Both the position numbers and the translations under genes were made by a program. A DNA stretch of 33,613 bases. Source: Elusimicrobiota bacterium (GTDB taxonomy: Bacteria; Elusimicrobiota; Elusimicrobia; Elusimicrobiales; UBA9959). The DNA lies in contig JAJUJA010000011.1 in assembly GCA_029267355.1 (NCBI GenBank), positions 1-33,613 of the forward strand. The letters are read 5' to 3'. Numbering within the stretch: position 1 is the stretch's first letter; each line of letters opens with the position of its first letter. The notes under the pieces are model-generated. The model worked only from the letters and a program-made list of their open reading frames with translations, made no database searches and had not been told where the DNA came from. Of the stretch, positions 17,406 to 28,400 are shown in pieces.

Positions 17406-19232
17406 TTACAGGTCTGTCATATAAGCTATTTCATCGTAAGGGGTCCTGTAAAGCGGCTGCTTAAGTCTCTTCTGGTCAAATATATGGCCGAATATGCCTA
17501 TGGATCTGGCCACGACGAAAAGCGCGTTCAGGCAGCCGAGATTCACTATGTCGTCAATTTCCTTCTTTGAAAATCCGCAGCTGTTAAGCATATCCACAAA
17601 GCATATGCCTATGCAGCCGTCAACATTGAGTATGAGATTTCCTTTCTTGGCTGTCGTAAGTTTTTCAACTTCCAAAGCATAATCGAGCAGGGCCGTATTT
17701 TTGAAATGCTTTTTGCAGAAGGCCTTAAGCTGAGTTACGCGCATATCCGGATTTGTCACACTTTTCACTCTGTGGCCTATGCCGGGTATCGGTATTCCCC
17801 TGCTTTTCATTTCTTTTATGAACTGCTCCGGCTTGAGACCGCTTTCATGGGCTCTTTTGAATTCCTGAGCCGCGCCGTCTATGGCTCCGCCGAATCTCGG
17901 GCCTATAGTCAAAAGGCCTGAAACAAGCGATGAGATTATGTCTTTGCCTGCTCTGGCCGCGACTATGGCATTATGCGCGCCGCTTACTGCCGGGCCATGA
18001 TCCGCCGTGAGGATTATTGATGTTTCCAGAAATTTTCTGGCATAAGAAGGAAGCTCTTTTTTAAACCACAAAAGGCCGATAACCCCGCCTATACCCATTT
18101 CGCTCTCTATTATTCTGGATATCGGTATGTTTCTGTATTCAAGCTCCTCTTTTTTTTCATTTGAAATCGTTGTTATGAAAGTGGTTGATTTTCTTATTTT
18201 CCCTTCTTTCAGCGCCTGATTGAAGTCCATAGGCAGAGACGGGGCTTCAACCTCTTCAGCCGGTTTTATAATTCCTTTTTTAACAAGATTCTTGTATGTT
18301 TCGTTTATTTTCATGCCGTAATCGTCAAATGAATCTGGAACTATGGCGCCGGCTTCTTTCAAAGCCCTGTTCTTTGCGTCGGCAGTTTCCAGCTCGCTGC
18401 CGGCCTTGGCGCCTGCATGACCGAATTGCACGCCGGCAGGAAACATTTTGGAACAGGTGCCTGTCACCCATATTACAAGCGGCTTTCTGATTTTTTTTGA
18501 TTTGAGCGCGTCAACTATTTTCAGTTCTTCAGTGCCGCCTATCTCGCCGAGAGCGACTATCATCTTGACCTGAGGTATGGCTTCGTAGCGAAGTATATGA
18601 TCTAAAAGAGTGGAGCCCGGATAAGCATCACCGCCTATCGCTATGCCTTCATAAAGGCCGTCGGTGTTTCTGGCTATGATGTTGTAGCATTCATTGGACA
18701 AGCCGCCGGATTTTGATACAAAGCCGACGCTGCCGGGGCGATGAAGCTTTGACTCTATTATGTTCTCATAAGTGCCTGCGGTATTTCCTATCTTGAAACA
18801 GCCGGCTTTTATTCCTCCGACCGTGGCAGGACCTATGACTATTTTGTCCAGTTTTTTGGCCGTTGCCGCTATTATTCTTGCCCTTCTTTCGGGCACGCCT
18901 TCAGCTATGACAGCCGCTGTTTTTATATTGGGGTGATTCAGTGCCTCCATAGTTGACTCAAAAGCGCTTCTGAAGGAAGCGAAATTGAGCATTACATCGG
19001 CTTCAGGGTGATTTTCGGCGGCCGAGGCAAAATCCCTGTATATAGGTATAAGTATTTCGCCTTTTCCGAAAAAAGCCTTATGCCAGCCGTCAGAACCGGG
19101 ATTTACTATCGCCGCCACAGAAGGCTTTTTTCTTGAACAGGCAAAATCAAAATCAAGCATTCTCTGTATGGCGTTCACATGGTAGCCGTAAATTATGGCC
19201 TGAGTATCTTTTGAAAATATTTCAGGTTTCAT
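17406..19232 (-). CDS. aclA: ATP-citrate lyase alpha subunit (with citryl-CoA lyase/citrate synthase-like C-terminus)
   Basis: QFGHAGAKAGSE (phospho-His region), CoA-ligase fold, C-terminal citrate synthase-like ILTADHGPAVSGAHNAIVAARAG...IPGIGHRVKS. Confidence 0.95.
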   Translation of the reverse strand: MKPEIFSKDTQAIIYGYHVNAIQRMLDFDFACSRKKPSVAAIVNPGSDGWHKAFFGKGEILIPIYRDFASAAENHPEADVMLNFASFRSAFESTMEALNHPNIKTAAVIAEGVPERRARIIAATAKKLDKIVIGPATVGGIKAGCFKIGNTAGTYENIIESKLHRPGSVGFVSKSGGLSNECYNIIARNTDGLYEGIAIGGDAYPGSTLLDHILRYEAIPQVKMIVALGEIGGTEELKIVDALKSKKIRKPLVIWVTGTCSKMFPAGVQFGHAGAKAGSELETADAKNRALKEAGAIVPDSFDDYGMKINETYKNLVKKGIIKPAEEVEAPSLPMDFNQALKEGKIRKSTTFITTISNEKKEELEYRNIPISRIIESEMGIGGVIGLLWFKKELPSYARKFLETSIILTADHGPAVSGAHNAIVAARAGKDIISSLVSGLLTIGPRFGGAIDGAAQEFKRAHESGLKPEQFIKEMKSRGIPIPGIGHRVKSVTNPDMRVTQLKAFCKKHFKNTALLDYALEVEKLTTAKKGNLILNVDGCIGICFVDMLNSCGFSKKEIDDIVNLGCLNALFVVARSIGIFGHIFDQKRLKQPLYRTPYDEIAYMTDL

Positions 19233-20530
19233 TTTTCCCCTCCGGTTTTAGCGGTTTTTTTTACATTGGATTTTTCCTTTAATGCCATGGAAACGACAGC
19301 CGTCATATGAGTTTCAGGGCCGTAAACCTCTATCGGCACGCCGAGAGTTTCGCCGAGTTTTCTCATATTGGCCAGGCCCTCCTTGTAATTCGGGCCGCCT
19401 CTTCTGACAAATATCCTGACTTTATTTTCTATAAGTTTGCTTTTATACTCGGTCAAGGCCTTTATTATACCCTTAAATGTTTTAGCCACATCAGTAAAGT
19501 TTGCTATACCGCCGCCTATTATGAGAATTTTGCCGCGGGGGTCTTTTTTTCTGGTCATAAGGTCTAGTATGGTTTTAGCATACTGATAAGTGTCCTCGGT
19601 GGACGGGTCGCCTGAATATTCGCCGTAATTTGCCAGCTCCTTTGAAAAGCCGAGGTCGCAAACAGTATCGGCGTATATAACTGAAGCTCCGCCGCCGGCC
19701 ACCATATTCCAGATTCTGCCTTCAGGATTGAGTATCGTAAGCTTCAGGCTGGCGCCGGTCTTTTCGTCAATAGAGCGTATGAACATTTCCTCTTTTGTGT
19801 AATGCTGGCCGAAAGATGAAGGGAATTCCAGCTCGCCCCATATTTTGCCGCATTCAAAGGCCGCTGTGTCGTCAAGTCTGGCCACCAGATCAAGCGGCAC
19901 TATGTCCGAACCGGAAAAAGTGAAGGGATTTATCTCAAGATAAGTGAAATGTCCCTTCACATATACCTTATGCAAAGCCCTGACAAAGTTTTCTATTTCC
20001 TTTTTCCTGTCTCCAACAGCCGGCATATTAAGCTCAATTTCATCTATGGAAGAAAGCACGGGGACATTTGTTTCTTTGACTCTCTCCCAGTTCTCTTCAA
20101 CGTAAATTCCGCCTTTATCTGAAAGGTAAATCGTATCGTATTCGCGATATGATCTTATCGCAACATAAAACTCCTCGTCCTCTTTATGGGGAGTGAACGG
20201 CTCTATGAGAAAATCTTTAAGTTCTCCTGTTGTTTTGCCTACCGTGACAGTCTTGTTCATTCTCTCGGCTATCCACTTCTGCGCAGTTTTCCAGTCGGCA
20301 TTGAGACAGATAAGCCCGTGCTTGCCTCTCTTTCCAAAAAGCTGATCCGGTTTAACAACCAGTCTCTCTTTTTCAAGCCATGGATTTTCTTTTGCAAGTT
20401 TTTTCAAATCTGTATCGGGTCTGACCAGGGCAAGTTTTGCGGATCTTCCCTTGAAGGAAGCAATAAACTCGCTAAGGCCGTCAAAAAGTATCTTTTTGCC
20501 TTCGTATTCTCTTATTCCCTTTTGAGCCAT
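19229..20530 (-). CDS. aclB: ATP-citrate lyase beta subunit (ATP-grasp)
   Basis: Full-length similarity to ACL N-terminal half: IREYEGKKIL...YLEINPFTF...RIWNMVAGGGASVIYADTVCDLG...GGIANFTDVAKTFKGI; 4-bp ATGA overlap with aclA. Confidence 0.93.
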   Translation of the reverse strand: MAQKGIREYEGKKILFDGLSEFIASFKGRSAKLALVRPDTDLKKLAKENPWLEKERLVVKPDQLFGKRGKHGLICLNADWKTAQKWIAERMNKTVTVGKTTGELKDFLIEPFTPHKEDEEFYVAIRSYREYDTIYLSDKGGIYVEENWERVKETNVPVLSSIDEIELNMPAVGDRKKEIENFVRALHKVYVKGHFTYLEINPFTFSGSDIVPLDLVARLDDTAAFECGKIWGELEFPSSFGQHYTKEEMFIRSIDEKTGASLKLTILNPEGRIWNMVAGGGASVIYADTVCDLGFSKELANYGEYSGDPSTEDTYQYAKTILDLMTRKKDPRGKILIIGGGIANFTDVAKTFKGIIKALTEYKSKLIENKVRIFVRRGGPNYKEGLANMRKLGETLGVPIEVYGPETHMTAVVSMALKEKSNVKKTAKTGGEK

Positions 20531-20547
20531 AATTTCCCCTTTAAAAC

Positions 20548-20572
20548 GGGCGTCCCGATGGACGGGACGCCC
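20548..20572. terminator. Intergenic hairpin between icd and aclB
   Basis: Perfect 10-bp stem GGGCGTCCCG-ATGGA-CGGGACGCCC. Confidence 0.6.
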
Positions 20573-20587
20573 TGAATAAAGAACATT

Positions 20588-21799
20588 TTATTTAACAGCA
20601 GCGCCGAGCCTGTCAGCGACCTTGTCTATGAAGCTCTCTGTGGTTTCATAGCCTTTAGGCGCAGGATTGCAGAGAGGAACGAGATCCTTTGTCACTATGC
20701 CTTCCTCTATACAGTCCAGAACCGCTTTTTCAAGAGCTTCGCCGAACCTGACAACATCCGGGGTTTTATCAAGTTCGCCTCGTTTCTTCAAGGCGCCTGT
20801 CCAGGCGAATATTGAAGCCACCGAATTGGTGCTTGTCTTGTTTCCTTTGAGATGCTCGTAGTAATGTCTTCTGACAGTGCCGTGAGCGGCCTCATACTCA
20901 AACTTGCCGTCCGGGCTTACAAGAACTGATGTCATCATGCCCAGACTGCCGAAACCGGCGGCTATCATATCTGAGAAAACATCTCCATCATAGTTTCTCA
21001 TGGCCCACAGTATTCCGCCTTCATGCTTCATAATCTGAGCCACGGCGTCGTCTATAAGCAGGAAACGGTAACTTATGCCGGCCTTATCCATTTCATTTTT
21101 ATGGGCAAGAACTTCTTCATTAAATATGTCCTTGAATCTCGCATGGTATTTTTTGCTGATGGTATCCTTGCAGGCAAACCACAAATCAACTTTTTCCGAA
21201 ATGGCATAATTTATACAGGCCTGAGCGAAGGAATGTATTGATTTGTCTGTATTGTGCATACCCATTATGACGCCCGGGCCGTTGAATTTATTTATCGTTG
21301 CCCTTATCTCGGCGCTGCCGTCATCCGGGGTGAACAATATCTCAGCCTTGCCGGGTCTGTCTGCTATAACTTCCATTGACTTATAAAGGTCGCCGTAAGC
21401 GTGCCTGCCCACAGTTATCGGCTTTTTCCAGCTTCTAACGGCAGGCGTTATATTTTTGACTATTATCGGCTTTCTGAAAACAGTGCCGTCAAGTATGCTT
21501 CTTATGGTGCCGTTGGGAGAAGGCCAGGCTTTTTTGAGTTTATACTCGGTTATTCTCTCGGCATCGGGAGTTATAGTGGCGCATTTGACGCCTACACCGT
21601 ATTCCTTTATGGCATTGGCGGCATCCACTGTTATTTTATCGTCAGTTTCGTCTCTCTTGGGCAGGCCGAGATCATAATACTTCAGGTCTATGTCTAAATG
21701 AGGCAGTATAAGTTTGTCCTTTATCATCTGCCATATTATGCGCGTCATTTCATCGCCGTCCATTTCAACTAACGGCGTTTTTACTCTTATTTTAGGCAT
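20588..21799 (-). CDS. icd: NADP-dependent isocitrate dehydrogenase, eukaryote-like homodimeric type
   Basis: [23 protein letters not shown]...[18 protein letters not shown]...[27 protein letters not shown]...[12 protein letters not shown]. Confidence 0.96.
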   Translation of the reverse strand: MPKIRVKTPLVEMDGDEMTRIIWQMIKDKLILPHLDIDLKYYDLGLPKRDETDDKITVDAANAIKEYGVGVKCATITPDAERITEYKLKKAWPSPNGTIRSILDGTVFRKPIIVKNITPAVRSWKKPITVGRHAYGDLYKSMEVIADRPGKAEILFTPDDGSAEIRATINKFNGPGVIMGMHNTDKSIHSFAQACINYAISEKVDLWFACKDTISKKYHARFKDIFNEEVLAHKNEMDKAGISYRFLLIDDAVAQIMKHEGGILWAMRNYDGDVFSDMIAAGFGSLGMMTSVLVSPDGKFEYEAAHGTVRRHYYEHLKGNKTSTNSVASIFAWTGALKKRGELDKTPDVVRFGEALEKAVLDCIEEGIVTKDLVPLCNPAPKGYETTESFIDKVADRLGAAVK

Positions 21800-23736
21800 T
21801 TATCCTCCTTGGTCGTGTGGTTCAACAATCCCCCGGCTATTAGTATGTTCGTCTGCCTGGGGGATAGAGAGCAGAGGGCTTCTATCGTTTCGCCGCTTCT
21901 TTCATTAAGAAGCTTCACAGTTTCGCCCTTTTCAAAGGTTTCCTTCCACGCCCTGCATGTCAATTTATCGCCGGGCTTTATTTTTTCAATATCGGAAGGA
22001 TTTTTGAAAACTAAAGGCGCTATGCCGAAATTTATCAGATTGGCCGAGTGTATTCTCTCAAATGACTTGGCCAATACGGCTTTAACGCCGAGATACATCG
22101 GACACATGGCAGCATGTTCGCGGCTGGACCCCTGTCCGTATGACTCGCCGGCTACTATTACATTGTGTCCGCCTGCCGACTTGTTATCAAGGCATTTTTT
22201 ATAGAATTGCGGGTCTATGTTTTCAAAAACATACTGGGCATATTTGGGCACATTGGATCGGTATTTAAGCCTGGCGCCTGCCGGCATTATATGGTCTGTT
22301 GTGATTTTATCGCCGAGAACTATCTGAACGGCGCCGTTTAAGGATTCAGGCATAGGGCCGTTTTTAGGCGGTTCGCCTATATTTGGGCCTCTGAAAATCT
22401 CCGTTGATTTAAGAGCCGGCGAAGGCTTAATGAACATTGAATCGTCTATTAAGAATGAAGAAGGCTCTTTTATCTGCGGATAATCAATTCCCGATTTTGA
22501 AGGCGATGTTATTTTGCCTGTTATAGCCGCCAAAGCTGCCATTTCCGGGCTTACAAGATAAACCTGAGCGTCAGCCGTGCCGCTTCTGGCCTCAAAATTT
22601 CTGTTTGAAGTTCTCAGAGAAACGCCGCCGCTTTTTGGAGAAAAATGATTTCCTATGCAGAAGCCGCAGGCGCTTTCCAGAATTCTGGCGCCGCTGTCAA
22701 GCAAATCAGCCAAAGCTCCTTTTCTGGCCATCATTTGAAGCACCTGTCTTGAGCCGGGAGCTATGCCGAGGCTTACCGTGTCTGACACCTTCCTGCCTTT
22801 AAGTATTGCGGCAACTGTAAGCATATCCCTGAGGGAAGAATTGGTGCAGGACCCTATGCAGACCTGGTCCACGCTGATGCCTTCCAGCTCCGATATCTTC
22901 TTTATATTTCCCGGACTGTGCGGGCAGGCCGCCAAAGGTTCCAAAGAGGACAAGTCCACATCTATAACTCTGTCATATTTCGCGCCCTTATCCGCCTTAA
23001 GCTCAACCCAGTCATTTTCTCTTCCCTGTGCTTTGAGGAATTTTTTTGTCACTGAATCCGAAGGGAATACCGAGCATGTCACTCCCATTTCGGCGCCCAT
23101 ATTGGCTATGGTAGCCCTCTGCGGCACCGAAAGAGTTTTAACTCCCGGCCCGCCGTATTCAAGCATAACCCCTACATTGCCTTTTGTAGTAAGTATGGAA
23201 AGCATATGAAGGACTATATCCTTGGCGGTAACCCATGGTTTAAGTTCGCCGGTAAGATTCACAAGATAGACTTTCGGATAGGTGAGATAAAAAAGTCCGC
23301 CGCCCATGGCGACTGCCACATCAAGTCCGCCGGCGCCTATGGCTATCTGGCCTATGCCGCCGCCTGTGGGCGTATGGCTGTCTGAACCGAGCAAAGTGGT
23401 GCCCGGTTTGCCGAAACGTTCAAGATGAACCTGATGGCAAATGCCGTTGCCGGGCCTCGAATAAACTATTCCGTATTTGGCTGCGACGGTTTGAAGGTAT
23501 TTATGATCGTCTGAATTTTCAAAACCGACCTGCACGGTATTATGGTCAACATATGAAACTGAAATGTCGGTTTTTATCTCCTTAAGCCCCATTGCCTCAA
23601 ATTGAAGATAAGCCATGGTTCCGGTGGCGTCCTGTGTAAGTGTCTGGGCTATTCTTATGCCTACTTCGCTTCCCTTGACCGGCTGGCCTTCTCTTATATG
23701 GGAAGAAAGTATTTTTTCAACTATATTCTGTTTCAT
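21787..23736 (-). CDS. acn: Aconitate hydratase, Aquifex-type/AcnA-like
   Basis: [56 protein letters not shown]. 649 aa; overlaps icd by 13 bp. Confidence 0.95.
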   Translation of the reverse strand: MKQNIVEKILSSHIREGQPVKGSEVGIRIAQTLTQDATGTMAYLQFEAMGLKEIKTDISVSYVDHNTVQVGFENSDDHKYLQTVAAKYGIVYSRPGNGICHQVHLERFGKPGTTLLGSDSHTPTGGGIGQIAIGAGGLDVAVAMGGGLFYLTYPKVYLVNLTGELKPWVTAKDIVLHMLSILTTKGNVGVMLEYGGPGVKTLSVPQRATIANMGAEMGVTCSVFPSDSVTKKFLKAQGRENDWVELKADKGAKYDRVIDVDLSSLEPLAACPHSPGNIKKISELEGISVDQVCIGSCTNSSLRDMLTVAAILKGRKVSDTVSLGIAPGSRQVLQMMARKGALADLLDSGARILESACGFCIGNHFSPKSGGVSLRTSNRNFEARSGTADAQVYLVSPEMAALAAITGKITSPSKSGIDYPQIKEPSSFLIDDSMFIKPSPALKSTEIFRGPNIGEPPKNGPMPESLNGAVQIVLGDKITTDHIMPAGARLKYRSNVPKYAQYVFENIDPQFYKKCLDNKSAGGHNVIVAGESYGQGSSREHAAMCPMYLGVKAVLAKSFERIHSANLINFGIAPLVFKNPSDIEKIKPGDKLTCRAWKETFEKGETVKLLNERSGETIEALCSLSPRQTNILIAGGLLNHTTKEDKCLK

Positions 23737-23914
23737 TTTACCTCCTGATACGCGAGAATCTTTTCAGAATTGTTTTTATTATGATTTGAGATAAAGAGTT
23801 ATAGCACATAGAAGCTCTAAAAAAGGGGCATGATCCGTTAAAATCCGGATATTTCAGATATTAATTTACCAAATACTTAATCAACTGTCAAAAGCGCCCG
23901 TCAATAAAGGTAAA

Positions 23915-23943
23915 TAAAAAAGCCCGCCTGAAGCGGGCTTTTA
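23915..23943 (-). terminator. Rho-independent terminator of argF
   Basis: Stem AGCCCGC-CTGAA-GCGGGCT with a T-run on the minus-strand 3' side. Confidence 0.85.
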
Positions 23944-23959
23944 TTCTTAGCTGCATATT

Positions 23960-24961
23960 TCAGCCGAGAGTGGCGACCATAACCGCCTTTATGGTATGCA
24001 TTCTGTTTTCGGCCTGATCAAAAACTATTGAAGCTTTTGACTCAAAGACATCTTCAGTGACTTCTATACCGTCTTTCATGCCGAATTGTTCAGATACCTG
24101 CTTGCCGACCTTGGTTTCAGCATTGTGGAACGAGGGCAGGCAGTGCATAAACTTAACATCCTTATTCCCGGTCTTTTTCATGGTTTTGGCATTCACCTGA
24201 TACGGCTTAAGCAGTTTTATCCTTTCGGCCCAAACTTCTTTCGGCTCGCCCATTGAAACCCAGACATCGGTATGCAGATAATCAACTCCTTTAACCGCTT
24301 TATCGACATTGTCGGTAATTGTTATTCTTGCGCCCGAATCCTTAGCTATCTCTTTGCATCTCTCTATCAAATCAGCCGGCGGCTGCAGGCCCTTGGGCGC
24401 GCCTATTCTTACATCCATGCCGAGTATGGCTCCTATGGTCAGAAGAGAACGCCCCATATTGAATCTGGCATCGCCCAAATACGCATAGGAAATTTTTTCA
24501 AGCGGCTTTGAGGAATGCTCCACCATGGTCAGCACATCGGCAAGCATCTGAGTTGGATGCCATTCATTTGTAAGACCGTTCCAAACCGGCACTCCCGCGT
24601 ATTTCGCCAGTTCTTCAACTATCTCCTGTCCGAAACCGCGATACTCTATTCCGTCATACATTCTGCCCAGCACCCTTGCCGTATCCTTTACGGTTTCCTT
24701 ATGTCCCATCTGGCTGCCTGTCGGCTCAAGGTAAGTTACATGAGCTCCCTGATCATGAGCAGCCACCTCAAAAGCGCAGCGGGTTCTTGTTGAAGTTTTT
24801 TCAAATATAAGGGCGATATTTTTGCCTGTAAGCATTGGTCTTTCGGTGCCGGCGTATTTGGCAGCTTTCAAATCGGCAGAAAGCTTCAAAAGAAAAACCA
24901 GCTCCTCCTTTGTGAAATCAAGCTCTTTTAAGAAATGTCTGTTTTTTAGATTTACCGGCAT
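23960..24961 (-). CDS. argF: Ornithine carbamoyltransferase
   Basis: [53 protein letters not shown] (OTCase signatures). Confidence 0.95.
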   Translation of the reverse strand: MPVNLKNRHFLKELDFTKEELVFLLKLSADLKAAKYAGTERPMLTGKNIALIFEKTSTRTRCAFEVAAHDQGAHVTYLEPTGSQMGHKETVKDTARVLGRMYDGIEYRGFGQEIVEELAKYAGVPVWNGLTNEWHPTQMLADVLTMVEHSSKPLEKISYAYLGDARFNMGRSLLTIGAILGMDVRIGAPKGLQPPADLIERCKEIAKDSGARITITDNVDKAVKGVDYLHTDVWVSMGEPKEVWAERIKLLKPYQVNAKTMKKTGNKDVKFMHCLPSFHNAETKVGKQVSEQFGMKDGIEVTEDVFESKASIVFDQAENRMHTIKAVMVATLG

Positions 24962-24972
24962 AATTTTCTCCT

Positions 24973-25416
24973 TTACTTTGTTCTCTTGAGTATGGCCACC
25001 ACGGATTTTATCTTCCCGGCTAAAACGCCGTGTATATTCAATTCCCTCATTATTTTGTCCAGGAATTTATGCTCTGAAGGAACCGTTTTACCGTCAGACA
25101 TAACCATCTGTACAGACATGGCATAAGCCGTTTCTCTGAATCTTTTGTCCAGTATTGACTTGACCGACTCTATAGTGCTTTCTCTTCCGCGGGAATATAT
25201 GCTCTCGGCTATGCAGGCTATGTATTTTTTGTAATTTTTTATTTTGGAAAAAAGCGGATTAATCCGCAAAGTTTCTTCCAGATGCTTCATCTCTCTGTCC
25301 TTTATCTTGCCGTCAGAAGACATGGCCAGCACAAGAACCGCGCATATTGCATCCGCTTTTGAATGCAATGAAGGAAAATTCGCTGAGCACTCGCAGCCGC
25401 ATTTATCTTTATTCAT
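24973..25416 (-). CDS. TerB-like (tellurite resistance TerB family) helical protein with a Cys-rich N-terminus
   Basis: Two similar segments with acidic DGK motifs: [20 protein letters not shown] and [20 protein letters not shown]. Confidence 0.55.
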   Translation of the reverse strand: MNKDKCGCECSANFPSLHSKADAICAVLVLAMSSDGKIKDREMKHLEETLRINPLFSKIKNYKKYIACIAESIYSRGRESTIESVKSILDKRFRETAYAMSVQMVMSDGKTVPSEHKFLDKIMRELNIHGVLAGKIKSVVAILKRTK

Positions 25417-25499
25417 ATCAGCCTCCGGATAGTAAACATTTTACACAATTTTAAGCGGCTTTAAATACTTGGTGCGCTGAAAAGCATATCCGGTGTGGG

Positions 25500-28400
25500 T
25501 CAGCTTTCAAGTTTTATAACGGATTTTACCTTAAGGATCAGTTCTTCTATCTTGAAAGGCTTGTGTATGAAATTAATACCGTCTTCCAAAACCCCGTGTC
25601 TGTTTATAACCTCGTCAGTATATCCGGACATAAACAGGACGGTTTTTATTTTCCCTTCGGCAAGCAGCCTGTCGGAAAGCTCCTTCCCGTTCATGCCCGG
25701 CATAATTATATCTGTTACAAGCACATCTATAGGCTCAGTTAACTCCCTGATCTTTTCAAAGGCATCAGAAGCGTTTTTCGCGCTTATAACCCTGCACCCT
25801 TCAGTTCTAAGTATCCTTTCAGCCAATCTTAGCAGCGATTCTTCATCCTCAACAAGAAGTACAGTTTTATCCGCCAATGAAACATCCGGAGCCGTAGTTT
25901 TATTTTGCCGGCTGTCATATCTGTCTGCCGCGGGAAATAGTAGAAGGAAAGTTGTCCCCTTACCATACTGGCTTTCAAATGTTATGCTTCCGCCGTTTTG
26001 TTCCATTATGGAATATACCGTGGCAAGCCCCAACCCTGTGCCTCCGCTTTTATCCTTGGTGGTAAAGAAAGGCTCAAATATATGCTTCTTATGCTCTTCT
26101 TTTATGCCCTTGCCGTTATCGCTTATCTGTATGCAAACCTTTCTATCCTCATTTCCGGTGGTCTGATCTTCCGAGAATGTCCTTATTTCTATTTTGCCTT
26201 CGCTATCTATGGCATCCCTGGCATTCAGAACCATATTCATAATAACCTGCTCAAATTGAGATCTATCCATATCGACATAGCATTCATTGGGGCAGGGGAT
26301 TATGGTCAATTCAATATTTTCTCTCACAACACGCCTTAACATGGCGTTCAATGACCTTATGGCCGAATTAACCTCAAATATCTCCGGGCTTACCAGACCT
26401 TTCTTTGCGAAAGTAAGAAGCTGTTTTGTCAAAGCCGCTCCTCTTTCTGACATGTGTATTATCTCTCTTATGTCCTCCACAGGTTTCTGGCCTTTTTGTA
26501 TCGCGTCAATTGAAACCTGCGCATATGACATAATTGCGGTAAGCAGATTGTTGAAGTCATGTGCTATGCCGCCTGACAGAAGCCCTATTGCCTCCATTTT
26601 CTGAGACTGCAGCAGCATCTGATCTTTTTTCAGTTTTTCAGTAATGTCTCTTTTCACCGCTATGAAATTTTTTATCTCCATCTTGGAATCAAACACGCAT
26701 GACACTACGCTCTCTTCATAAAAAAGCGTTCCATCTTTCTTTCTATTGCAAAAAGTGCCTCTCCATGTCTTTCCTGAGTTAATCGTTTTGTAAAAATTCT
26801 GGTAAAAGACCGGGTCATGTTTACCGCTTTTTAAAATTCTGGGATTTTGACCGAGTATCTCGTTTATGGAATAGCCTGTTATTTTTTCAAAGGCCGGATT
26901 GGCATACTCTATTTTTCCTGTCTTATCCGTTATAACTATTGAATCCGCGCTCGTGTCTATGGCCGTCTTAAGTTTTTCAAGGTCATTTTGATATTCCCTG
27001 CTTTCGGTTATATCCTGAAACAAGGTTGAAAATTTACCCTCTTCAGGCGAAACAACGAAAAATGAGAGATATTTGTTTAATGGCCTGAAGTAGACGTCAA
27101 ACAAAGCTGGTTTTTTAGTCTTTACCACATTGAAAAATATATCTTTAAACGGCATTTCCTCATATACCTGGCAGGATCTTTTCCCTATTACATCCTCCCT
27201 TTTCATTCCCATCAATTTTTCATAAGCCTTGTTAACATCCAGTATCACATAATCCACAGGGTTATTGTTTTCGTCGTATATTACATGGTCATAACAGGCG
27301 CCGAGAGAAATATTCTCAAAAATGGACCTGTATTTAGCCTCGCTTCTTGCAAGGCTTTCATCGGAAGAAATTTTTGAAATGGCATATTCTATGTCTCCCC
27401 CTAGCTCCTTGAGCAGATCAACCCTTTCCTTGGTAAAGTATCCTTTTATATCCGAATAAACTGTAAGATTCCTGTAAATCTTTCCTTCTTTCCTTATCGG
27501 TATTGAGCATATGCTGGCTATATTGTTCCTAATGCTTATTTCTCTGAAAGATTCCGGCATAACCGAATACCAGTCATTTTCAACAAAAATTTCTCCATGA
27601 GCAAAGGCCCGTCCCGTCGGAGACCTGCCTTCCTGCAAAGTCGGGTCTGCAACGATTTTTATGGACTTTACATAAAGGGAACCCTCCGGGAATACAGAGA
27701 CAGGTTCCACTGAATTCCCCTTAGACAATTTTCCGAACCAAACTGTTTTAAATCCGCCGTATTTCACCATTACCTTGGGAATTTCTTCAAAAAGCTCTTC
27801 CTCGCTTTTCGCTCTCACCATGGCCTGATTGGCCTGGCTCAAAGTTAAATAAAGGGCATTAAGGGTCTCTATTTTCTCTTCATACTTTCTTCTCTCTGTT
27901 ATATCCTCAACAAAAGCAAGGAAAAAACCTTCCATATTTTCCCTATAATACTGCAAATGAATTTCCGCAGGATATTTGGAACCGTCCTTCCTGATATGAG
28001 TGGTGAAAAATACTTTTTTCTCGTACTGCTTCTCTTTAAGATAATTCAGCATTTCATTGAATTTCTCATGGGAAATATCCTGCTTTATGTCAAGAGGAGT
28101 CATTTTGTAAATTTCTTCTTTTTGATATCCAAGATTTTTCAATGCCCCGGAATTTACATATTCAAATTTCAAATCCCTCTCCCTGAAAACGTATATCTCA
28201 TTCAAACTGCTGTCAAGCATTTTAAAAAGAATTTTATTTTTTTCCTCGGCTTTAAACTCTGAAGTAACATCCTGCATTACAGAGTACAATAATTGCCTGT
28301 TTTTGAAACGTATATGAGCCGAGTAAACCCTCATATGTCTCAAGGATCCGTCCGCCAGTCTATGAATGAAATTGAAATAGTTCTGCTCGCCTCTTAGAAC

